In this document: positions 57,135 through 64,000 of the stretch, one piece after another
How positions within the stretch are numbered: position 1 is the first letter of the stretch
Layout of the letters: every line of letters begins with the position of its first letter
NCBI RefSeq assembly: GCF_026385525.1
Contig: NZ_JANIDY010000005.1
Coordinates: forward strand, 1 to 64,000
From: Bombella pluederhausensis
Lineage (GTDB): Bacteria > Pseudomonadota > Alphaproteobacteria > Acetobacterales > Acetobacteraceae
Direction: 5' to 3'
Length of the DNA: 64,000 nt
The notes under the pieces: model-generated
The model's input: only the letters and a program-made list of their open reading frames with translations
Databases searched by the model: none
What the model was told of the DNA's origin: nothing
Translations under genes and position numbers: made by a program

Positions 57135-59425
57135 TCCTGCCCTCCTGCTGGACGATCAGACGGTTCTGAACCGCCTGCCTCAAGATGACGGTTCTGCTGC
57201 AGCCACAAGGTCCGATACACATCGCAGCGCTCAAGCAGAACTTCATGCGGTGCGATATCAATGGCACGCCCTTTATCCATCACGGCAATCTGGTCACAAT
57301 CCACCAGAGAGGACAGACGGTGCGACACGATCACCATCGTACGCCCCTTGGCCAGATTCTTCAGGTTAGCGTTCACCAAAGCCTCAGATTCTGGATCAAG
57401 AGCCGATGTTGCCTCATCGAGAATCATGAGTTTGGGATCAGAAATGACGGCACGGGCAATCGCCAAACGCTGCCTCTGCCCGCCGGAAATATTGGTCGAG
57501 CCTTCTTCAATCCATGTTTCATAACCAGCCGGCATCCGTTCGATGAATTCCTCGGCCCCGGCCAGACGAGCGGCCCGAACAACATCATCCAGAGTCAATC
57601 CGGGGCGCCCGGCAGTAATATTGTCATGAATGGTACCACGGAACAGGAAGTTATCCTGAAGCACCACACCGAAAGACCGGCGCAAATAATGCAGGTTGAT
57701 CTCTCGCAGATCGACCCCATCAAGACGCAGATACCCCTGATACTCACGGCTAACGCCCTGAAGAAGACGGGTAATGGTTGATTTACCCGACCCTGAACGC
57801 CCGACAAGGCCCAGCATGGTCCCCGCAGGCACCTCAAAATTCACATCCGAAAGGGCACGGTTCGATCCGCCCGGATAAGTGAAGTTGATGTTTGTGAAGC
57901 TCAACGCCCCCTTGATGGGCGGGCGCATACCATGTGTCAGAGCATAGGTTTCCGTGGGCTGGTTGAGCACAGCCCCTGCCTCCCCCAGAGACACAGTCAC
58001 TTCATTAAGGGACTCCATAATTCGAGCCAAACTGACCAGCGGTGAGGCAACACGACCACCCAACATCATGAAGGCCATGAGCGCACCGCCCTGCATGGTA
58101 TTGGAATCCACAAGCACCAGATAGCCACCCACCAGAATAATACCCCGGTTGATGAACATATTGATCGGCTGGACCATCGTGCTGACCAGATTCGCCAGAC
58201 GCTGAGAGGCCAGACGCCAGCGAATTACAATGGCCGTACGCTCATCCCACTCCGCACGCCGTGTCTGCTCCAACGCCAGCGTTTTGACTGTGCGGATACC
58301 AGCTACTGTTTCGTAAAGTGTAGCGCCTCGCTGCATCTCGGCACGGATCATCTTCCCCGCCACCCGGCTAACCACAGGCAACATGATGACCACGATCAAC
58401 CCGATCGCTGCAGCTGCCAAAAGGGTCAACCAAGCCAGGGTCGAGCTCATGTAAAACAGCACGGGCATAACAACCAGGAGCATGAACATATCCAACAGGG
58501 TGTTCAGCACCTGCCCGGTCATGAAGTCACGCACCTTGAAGATGGAGTTAAACCGTCCCAGCACCTCACCAGCCTGCTGGCGCTCATAAAACTCCAGTGG
58601 CAGGGCCAGAAGACGGTTGAACGCATGCAGAGAAATACGGGCATCAAGACGGGTCGTGACCACCAGCGTCAATTCCTGCCGGGCATAGGTCAACAACACT
58701 TCATAAAGGCTGAGAATAACCACAAAACCCGTCAGGGAGATCAGCGTGGCCATGGAGCGGTAATTGATGACACGATCCACCACCTGCATGACGATCAGAG
58801 CCGGGAAAAGCCCCAGAACACTAAGCACCATGGAGGAGAAAAGAATGTCCTTCAGGCCCTTCTTTTCTCGGAGAACCATCCGGGCAAACCAGTGAAAATC
58901 AAAATTGGCATCAGCCTCTGATTCATCACTGCGCCGCTTGATGAGGACAGCATCGCCCGTCCAGAGCTGCATCAGTCGCAGCTCATCAATCGGGACAGGC
59001 GGCTCCCCTTCACCCTTAAGCGGGTCTCTCAGCCAGACGATGCCTTTTTCCGGGTCCGTACGGACCATCAGGCCGGCAGAACCATCACGGAACAACAGCA
59101 CGATAGGCGGCGTGAAGCCCAGCTTGACAAGATAGCGCCAGCGCAAGCGCATCCCTTTGGCGACAGCACCATATTCCCGCAACCAGCGAACAAGGGTCGC
59201 GGGAGAGGGTGAATCCTCGCCGGGTTCTGCTGCAAAGTCCCGCAGGTCCAGCTCAATCCCATGGTACCGGGCTGCCGCCATGACAGCACGCAGACGGATA
59301 TAGACAGGGCTCACACGCTGAGGCTGCTGCCCTGCACTGTTACGCTCCGCCCCATGGGCGTTGGACTCACGGCCCCCAGCATTCCGCCCGGAAGACTGGT
59401 CGCCAGTTGGAGGCTGGTTCTCCAC
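57131..59425 (-). CDS. Type I secretion ABC transporter with degenerate C39-like domain
   Basis: 764 aa. The N-terminal C39-like domain (about 40-165) keeps ARYHGIELDLRDF and the LRDP strand but has no Cys at the peptidase position (RAVMAAARYHG), so it should bind cargo rather than cleave it. Six membrane helices (about 195-470) are followed by the ATPase: Walker A GRSGSGKST (542-550), signature ISGGQRQR, Walker B LMILDEATSALD. Homologous to RTX/adhesin exporters. GTG 59425 has AAGGA upstream. First gene of the operon. No RTX-type substrate is encoded in this window. Confidence 0.94.
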   Translation of the reverse strand: MENQPPTGDQSSGRNAGGRESNAHGAERNSAGQQPQRVSPVYIRLRAVMAAARYHGIELDLRDFAAEPGEDSPSPATLVRWLREYGAVAKGMRLRWRYLVKLGFTPPIVLLFRDGSAGLMVRTDPEKGIVWLRDPLKGEGEPPVPIDELRLMQLWTGDAVLIKRRSDESEADANFDFHWFARMVLREKKGLKDILFSSMVLSVLGLFPALIVMQVVDRVINYRSMATLISLTGFVVILSLYEVLLTYARQELTLVVTTRLDARISLHAFNRLLALPLEFYERQQAGEVLGRFNSIFKVRDFMTGQVLNTLLDMFMLLVVMPVLFYMSSTLAWLTLLAAAAIGLIVVIMLPVVSRVAGKMIRAEMQRGATLYETVAGIRTVKTLALEQTRRAEWDERTAIVIRWRLASQRLANLVSTMVQPINMFINRGIILVGGYLVLVDSNTMQGGALMAFMMLGGRVASPLVSLARIMESLNEVTVSLGEAGAVLNQPTETYALTHGMRPPIKGALSFTNINFTYPGGSNRALSDVNFEVPAGTMLGLVGRSGSGKSTITRLLQGVSREYQGYLRLDGVDLREINLHYLRRSFGVVLQDNFLFRGTIHDNITAGRPGLTLDDVVRAARLAGAEEFIERMPAGYETWIEEGSTNISGGQRQRLAIARAVISDPKLMILDEATSALDPESEALVNANLKNLAKGRTMVIVSHRLSSLVDCDQIAVMDKGRAIDIAPHEVLLERCDVYRTLWLQQNRHLEAGGSEPSDRPAGGQE

Positions 59426-59701
59426 AGAATATCCTTATCTTGTCTCGTCACCCATATCAGGGCGCTTCAGAATTCACGCCCTGTTCTACCGCATCATGCA
59501 GGAATCTATAAGCAGTTATGTGGCACAGCAAGGGCGCAGGCACCGTTGCTCCTTCTTTTTCCCACCGCCTGCAGGCTCTGGCCTATCGGCCTGTTCCGGT
59601 TTTTCCCCTTCCATTCCTCCAGCCATCTCCCCATCTGGAAAAAACGATCCGGCCTTTTGAAAGGCCCATACCCTCATGTCAGATACCGGAAACTGCCCTT
59701 C

Positions 59702-61189
59702 ATGCCTGTTCCCCCTCATTATGCCACGGCCCTGCCTGAGTTCTTCCACCGAAAAGTTACACCTACTGCACCACCGGCCCCCCAACTCATTGCCCTGAAT
59801 GAATCTCTGGCCCGTCAGCTTGGCCTGGATGTGGACTGGCTTCAGTCCCCGGCTGGGCTGGCCTTTCTCTCCCGTGGCGCCCTGCCTGAGCATAAAAACA
59901 ACCCACCCCATGGACCTGTCGCAACAGCCTATGCCGGGCACCAATTCGGCCATTTCGTGCCCTCATTAGGGGATGGGCGGGCCATTCTCATAGCAGACTG
60001 CCAGCATGAAGACGGCTCACTCATGGAGCTCCAGATAAAAGGAGCTGGTCTGACCCCCTTTTCCCGTAATGGCGATGGTCGAAACACGTTAGGGCCAGCT
60101 CTGCGGGAATATCTTGTCAGTGAGGCGATGCATGCCCTGTCCATCCCCACCACCAGAGCATTGGCCGTACTCACCACGGGTGAGATGGTGGAACGCAGCG
60201 ATGGTCCCGTTCCCGGAGCCCTGCTTGTGCGGGCAGCCCACAGTCATATCAGGGTCGGGAGCTTTCAATATGCGGCAGCTCATGGAGGGCTGGACCATGT
60301 AAGGCAGCTTGCCGATCTTGCCATCCAGCGCCTTTTCCCCGATATTCCTGCCGATGAGCCGGAACGCTACCTGATATTCCTGCAACAGGTCATCGAACGG
60401 CAGGCCCGACTTGTGGCCCGCTGGATGGAAGTTGGCTTCATCCATGGCGTGATGAATACGGACAACTGCGCCATCTCTGGCGACACGCTGGATTATGGTC
60501 CCTGCGCCTTCATGGATCAATTCGACCCGATGAAGCATTTCAGCTTCATCGACAAAGACGGTCGCTATGCCTATGGCCGCCAACCTGCCCTTGCCCTCTG
60601 GAATCTCAGCCGACTGGCAGAATGTCTCTTTCCACTCTTTGATGACGATGACGACAAAGCCATTGAGCAGGCACAGGAGGCCCTACATAGCTACGACCGT
60701 CTCTTTCATCACCACTGGTTAGCCGGCTTCCGCCGTAAGCTGGGATTGGAAGAACAGGACGAGCATGACATCCGCCTTCTGGAGCATATTCTGGAGACCA
60801 TGCATACCGGGCAGGCCGATTTCACCAATGCCTTCCGCATGATGGGCTCACCCACTGTCGCCATAGAAGGCAATTACGCCCCCTTACGGGAGCTTTTCCC
60901 CGGGAACAGAGGCCATTTCGACCTGTGCCGGACAGAAATCCTGCACCGCCTGACGCTTGAAAAACGCTCGCCCAGCGCACGGCAACAAACCATGCAGGCC
61001 ACAAACCCACGCCTCATACCACGCAACCATCAGATAGAGGCCGTGCTGACTCAAGCCCTGCATGGCAACTATCAGCCCTTCCACGCCCTGCACGAAGCTC
61101 TAAAGACACCCTTTGCCGAGGCGGATGACGGGCTGGAGGCCGCTCCTCTCCCCCATGAAGAAGTCCGCCATACATTCTGCGGCACCTGA
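59702..61189 (+). CDS. selO: Protein adenylyltransferase SelO (YdiU family)
   Basis: 495 aa pseudokinase-fold enzyme that attaches AMP to proteins and helps oxidative-stress responses in E. coli. Typical segments are ATAYAGHQFGHF, QIKGAGLTPFSRNGDGRNTLGPALREYL, ARWMEVGFIHGVMNTDN and DYGPCAFMDQFDP. The frame is open to 59261, but ATG 59702 matches the usual length; its Shine-Dalgarno is poor, so the start could differ slightly. The C-terminus ends CGT, so the last Cys is not in the CxxC selenocysteine-like position of eukaryotic forms. Divergent from the secretion operon. Confidence 0.93.
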   Translation: MPVPPHYATALPEFFHRKVTPTAPPAPQLIALNESLARQLGLDVDWLQSPAGLAFLSRGALPEHKNNPPHGPVATAYAGHQFGHFVPSLGDGRAILIADCQHEDGSLMELQIKGAGLTPFSRNGDGRNTLGPALREYLVSEAMHALSIPTTRALAVLTTGEMVERSDGPVPGALLVRAAHSHIRVGSFQYAAAHGGLDHVRQLADLAIQRLFPDIPADEPERYLIFLQQVIERQARLVARWMEVGFIHGVMNTDNCAISGDTLDYGPCAFMDQFDPMKHFSFIDKDGRYAYGRQPALALWNLSRLAECLFPLFDDDDDKAIEQAQEALHSYDRLFHHHWLAGFRRKLGLEEQDEHDIRLLEHILETMHTGQADFTNAFRMMGSPTVAIEGNYAPLRELFPGNRGHFDLCRTEILHRLTLEKRSPSARQQTMQATNPRLIPRNHQIEAVLTQALHGNYQPFHALHEALKTPFAEADDGLEAAPLPHEEVRHTFCGT

Positions 61190-61208
61190 TATCCGAAAGG
61201 GCAGGCCC

Positions 61209-61760
61209 TTACTGCATAAGGGTGCGGACACGCTGAAGGGCCTGCGCCAGTCCCTTCGTGGAGAAGGCCAGCTTCATCGGCTGGCCGGAGAAGGTCATGG
61301 CTGTGAAGGTGGCCTTCTCCTCCTTCAGCAACGTATTCCACTGCTGATCATCAAAAGAAAGCGGAACGAGGCACCCCGTGGGCAGGCAGGTGGAAAAGGA
61401 ATAGCTATCTCCCACAGGCTGGATATCACTGGTCAGCGTCAAACCACGGACCAAATCCAGACCGAAAGGAACAGTCGCCACACCACGCACCTGCACGCCA
61501 TCGGGCTCAAGACGGACACTCATCACACGGCGGCGGGTCCGGCTATCCAGAGCCTGCTGGACCATATAGCACTGGACACCCGGCGCATCCTTCGTCCCAT
61601 CTGATACATGACAAAGAACCCGCCAGTCCTGATAGCGCTCCTGCAAGCTGCTGACGCCACCGGGCAGGCTGGATGCCGCATGACCTGTGGCCCCTGCACA
61701 CAGAGCCAGCAGGCCACACAGCCCTCCCAAACGCCGCAATGCCTTCATGCCTCGTCCCAT
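61209..61760 (-). CDS. Invasion-associated locus B (IalB) family protein
   Basis: 183 aa. Signal peptide (GLCGLLALCAGATGHAAS), then the IalB pattern YQDWRVLC...GVQCYMVQQ and a C-terminal half with FGLDLVRGLTL and the Cys pair TCLPTGC. Probably a periplasmic protein with two disulfides. The name comes from Bartonella; in other alphaproteobacteria its role is unclear. ATG 61760 has GGAGAAA upstream and is preferred to 61778. Convergent with selO. Confidence 0.82.
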   Translation of the reverse strand: MGRGMKALRRLGGLCGLLALCAGATGHAASSLPGGVSSLQERYQDWRVLCHVSDGTKDAPGVQCYMVQQALDSRTRRRVMSVRLEPDGVQVRGVATVPFGLDLVRGLTLTSDIQPVGDSYSFSTCLPTGCLVPLSFDDQQWNTLLKEEKATFTAMTFSGQPMKLAFSTKGLAQALQRVRTLMQ

Positions 61761-61834
61761 ATTTCTCCTGCCTTGCACAGCTGCTCATCAATCGGGCGCC
61801 AATAGATCACAGAACCCCGCGTATCACCAGCCTT

Positions 61835-62383
61835 TCAGTGGCCTTCCCACCAATGGCGCTGGCTCATCTTGGTCGCTTCACCAATATCGGACTTCAGCTT
61901 CTCATCACCCTGTGAGCTCTGGACCAGATGATCCGTTTCCGCCTGCTTCTGAGCAAGATCAGTATTGATGAAGTCACTCTCTCGATTGGCACGGGTCTCC
62001 ATCATCTGAATCTTGAGCTGCTGCTCCTTCAGCGCAAGCGCCCGGCTGGCTTCACGATAGCGGCGCTCATCCTCCCAGTCAGTGGTATCACGGGATTCCT
62101 GCGCATTCCGGGCGGCAGCGGCACGGGCTGCACTGGCGGCTGCCTGCTTCCTCTGACGCTCCTGCGCCAACTGCGCCTGTCGTGCCGCCTGCTGGGCAGC
62201 CTGCTGCTGAGCAGCTTCCAGAGCAACACGGCGCTGATCCTGACTATCCTGAATCCGCCCAAGCTGTTCCAGCTGGGCGGGGTCCGTAGCCTGTGCACGA
62301 GCTGATGATCCAACATCGGAAACAACCACCACGCCCATCATCAGGCAAAGCAGGCTGACATTCCTCCCGTAAAGACGCACCAT
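61835..62383 (-). CDS. Exported Ala/Gln-rich coiled-coil protein, unknown function
   Basis: 182 aa. A signal peptide (LLCLMMGVVVVSDVGSSARA) is followed by a long helical region full of Ala, Gln and Arg (about 45-150) and ends MSQRHWWEGH. The composition suggests a periplasmic coiled coil. It may belong to an uncharacterised Acetobacteraceae family, but I cannot name it with confidence. It lies 74 nt upstream of the IalB-family gene on the same strand. Confidence 0.7.
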   Translation of the reverse strand: MVRLYGRNVSLLCLMMGVVVVSDVGSSARAQATDPAQLEQLGRIQDSQDQRRVALEAAQQQAAQQAARQAQLAQERQRKQAAASAARAAAARNAQESRDTTDWEDERRYREASRALALKEQQLKIQMMETRANRESDFINTDLAQKQAETDHLVQSSQGDEKLKSDIGEATKMSQRHWWEGH

Positions 62384-62413
62384 TTCATCCTCCTTTTCAG
62401 CCGGGGCTACCCC

Positions 62414-62935
62414 TTACCGCTTCGGGCAGGCCGCATTAGGCTGAACACGGGTCCCATTATCGCCAGTCGAGACCAGCAAGGCCGTCCCCGGCTGATATTC
62501 GCAGGTCCGTCCCACCTGTGTGGACAGAAGAACATCGCCGCCCGCACGGTCCTGATAGGCAATGGTCACACCATTGACGAGCGTGTGATCCCCCACAGCC
62601 TGCCCGCCAACCATGGTCCCACCAATGGCACCACCAGCACCGGCGGCCAGACCACCACCCCAGCCCGCATGGCCCGCACCGACAGCAAGGCCACTACCCA
62701 ACGCTGCCCCCAGAATACCACCAATGATCTTGGCAGTCTGCCGATTGCGCGAATTATCCACATTCACCTTTGCGGCAGAAATGGAAATGATCTGCACAGC
62801 ACGGCCCCGCTGTATCGTATTGACCTGTGACTGATCATACACGTCCGGGCGTGATTCCTGACCCGGCGTCGTGCAGGCACCAAGAGCCAGAAAAGGCACG
62901 ATCATGACAGCCATCAGGCCACGAATTTTCAACAT
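62414..62935 (-). CDS. Glycine-zipper outer-membrane lipoprotein
   Basis: 173 aa. Lipobox LALGAC near residues 18-23, then a variable linker and a glycine-zipper hydrophobic region (GGILGAALGSGLAVGAGHAG, about 72-91, continuing to about 115), as in SlyB/17-kDa surface-antigen proteins, and a C-terminal domain ending in PNAACPKR. Probably anchored in the outer membrane; such proteins support envelope integrity. ATG 62935 has GGAGAGA upstream. First of three minus-strand exported-protein genes. Confidence 0.82.
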   Translation of the reverse strand: MLKIRGLMAVMIVPFLALGACTTPGQESRPDVYDQSQVNTIQRGRAVQIISISAAKVNVDNSRNRQTAKIIGGILGAALGSGLAVGAGHAGWGGGLAAGAGGAIGGTMVGGQAVGDHTLVNGVTIAYQDRAGGDVLLSTQVGRTCEYQPGTALLVSTGDNGTRVQPNAACPKR

Positions 62936-63208
62936 GGTCTCTCCATTCTTTAGAACAGCCTGCCACGACACGCACAGGACTATGCAAAAAACCTTCCATT
63001 ACAGACAGATCACTCTCAATGACATCATCGGGAGCGCACGAGCGTCCCTTTATTCCAGAAACAGGAACCCCATCGTCAAGTTAGATTTTTGCAAAACTTA
63101 ACCCCGGCCTCCCCAATCCTTGATTGCCCTTCCGCCTTTACGGGACATCACGGGTCCGATAGTGAACCTCTGCACACTCCCCCCTGACTGTCAGACGGAC
63201 ACATCTTC

Positions 63209-64000
63209 ATGACCACTGCCAGCTCCCTCCCTCATCTCTGGCTACCCTATAGCCAGATGCAGACAGCCCCCCTGCCAGTAGAAGCCGCTGCCACCTCCGG
63301 CAGCACCATCACCCTTGCAGACGGACGAACCCTTGTTGATGGCATCGCCTCATGGTGGACAGCCTGCCACGGCTATAATCATCCCCATATCCGGCAGGCC
63401 CTCATCCAGCAGGCCGAAACGATGCCGCATGTCATGTTCGGCGGCATGGTCCATCAGCCCGCCATGACGCTGGCCCGGCGTCTGGCAGACCGGCTGCCGG
63501 GTGATCTGGAACGGGTCTTCTTCACGGATTCAGGGTCAGTGGCGATGGAGGTCGCTGCCAAGATGGCTATCCAATACCAGCTCAATCAGGGGCAGGAAGG
63601 ACGGCACAGACTTCTCTCCTTCCGGGGCGGGTATCATGGCGACACGCTGGCCATGATGGCCATCTGCGACCCGGAAGAAGGAATGCATCGCCTTTTCGGA
63701 GACGCCCTGACACCGCAGATCATTGCCGACCTCCCCACCACACCAGAGACACTGGCGGCGCTGGAGGTCCTGCTCACCGAACGAAGCCACGAAATTACGG
63801 CCATTATCACCGAGCCACTCGTGCAGGGCGCAGGTGGGATGCTCTTTCATGAACCGGAAACCCTCCGTCACCTCCGCCGTCTTTGTGATGAACATGGCAT
63901 CCTGCTCATCATTGATGAAATCTTCACGGGCTTCGGGCGGACAGGCACCTTCTTTGCCTGCGAGCAGGCCGGTATCACGCCAGATATTGTCACTCTCTCC
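63209..64000 (+). CDS. bioA: Adenosylmethionine-8-amino-7-oxononanoate aminotransferase BioA (5' part)
   Basis: The first 264 codons, running off the right edge. Translated by hand it begins [20 protein letters not shown] and carries [42 protein letters not shown] and [12 protein letters not shown], all typical of BioA class III aminotransferases. Makes 7,8-diaminopelargonate in biotin synthesis. The PLP lysine should lie just past the window edge. Its start is 237 nt from any annotated neighbour and divergent from the lipoprotein gene. Shine-Dalgarno weak. Confidence 0.92.
   Translation, partial: MTTASSLPHLWLPYSQMQTAPLPVEAAATSGSTITLADGRTLVDGIASWWTACHGYNHPHIRQALIQQAETMPHVMFGGMVHQPAMTLARRLADRLPGDLERVFFTDSGSVAMEVAAKMAIQYQLNQGQEGRHRLLSFRGGYHGDTLAMMAICDPEEGMHRLFGDALTPQIIADLPTTPETLAALEVLLTERSHEITAIITEPLVQGAGGMLFHEPETLRHLRRLCDEHGILLIIDEIFTGFGRTGTFFACEQAGITPDIVTLS

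Noticed and set aside
63536-63895. 119-codon minus-strand frame near the right edge
   Set aside because: It is antisense to bioA, which shows clear family motifs.

Overview
The window reads as a chromosomal segment of an alphaproteobacterium, most likely an acetic acid bacterium (Acetobacteraceae). The clues are an F1-only ATP synthase operon (atpHAGDC without the Fo genes), a tRNA-Trp/secE/nusG block, tandem cysteine desulfurases beside a ferredoxin and mnmA, a divergent oxyR/ahpCF pair, a long PutA without a ribbon-helix-helix domain, and GC-rich coding with long antisense shadow frames. Genus is not claimed. No insertion sequence, prophage, CRISPR array or clear pseudogene was seen.

Layout. 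0-5 kb: atpC, D, G, A, H on the minus strand. 5.3-6.6 kb: tRNA-Gly, tRNA-Trp, secE and nusG, closed by a double terminator. 6.7-10.5 kb: pqiABC lipid-transport/envelope operon (minus). 10.6-11.6 kb: tRNA-Thr and a membrane-anchored Mrr-type nuclease. 11.7-15.2 kb: ahpF and ahpC facing oxyR, with a 22-bp-period repeat between them. 15.3-18.9 kb: putA. 19.3-23.1 kb: two cysteine desulfurases, ferredoxin and mnmA (sulfur delivery to tRNA). 23.3-25.3 kb: an alpha/beta hydrolase and tyrS. 25.4-27.7 kb: rpe and a heparinase II/III-family protein. 27.9-32.2 kb: a TPP riboswitch followed by a TonB receptor, an APH-fold kinase and a PnuC/PnuT transporter, which together look like a thiamine-salvage operon. 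32.2-39.3 kb: an RND efflux pump with a divergent TetR regulator. 39.5-44.4 kb: an AnsP-like permease, then pstCAB-phoU (minus, no pstS). 44.7-47.8 kb: a double-domain glycosyltransferase and dps. 47.9-59.4 kb: a seven-gene minus-strand operon (type I secretion ABC transporter, HlyD adaptor, Sel1-repeat protein, GT2+GT4 glycosyltransferase, ChW-like protein, GT4 glycosyltransferase, Pro/Glu-repeat protein). 59.7-63 kb: selO and three small exported proteins. 63.2 kb to the end: the start of bioA.

The most interesting parts are the 47.9-59.4 kb secretion/glycosylation operon, whose products I could not match to a described system, and the TPP-controlled TonB/kinase/PnuT operon. A duplicated 'RGW' beta-module at the N-terminus of the 44.7 kb glycosyltransferase seems to recur in the large glycosyltransferase of the secretion operon, linking the two loci. 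A near-identical palindrome (GGCAAAG-N-CTTTGC) lies about 105 bp upstream of both the ansP-like gene and pstC and may mark a shared regulator.
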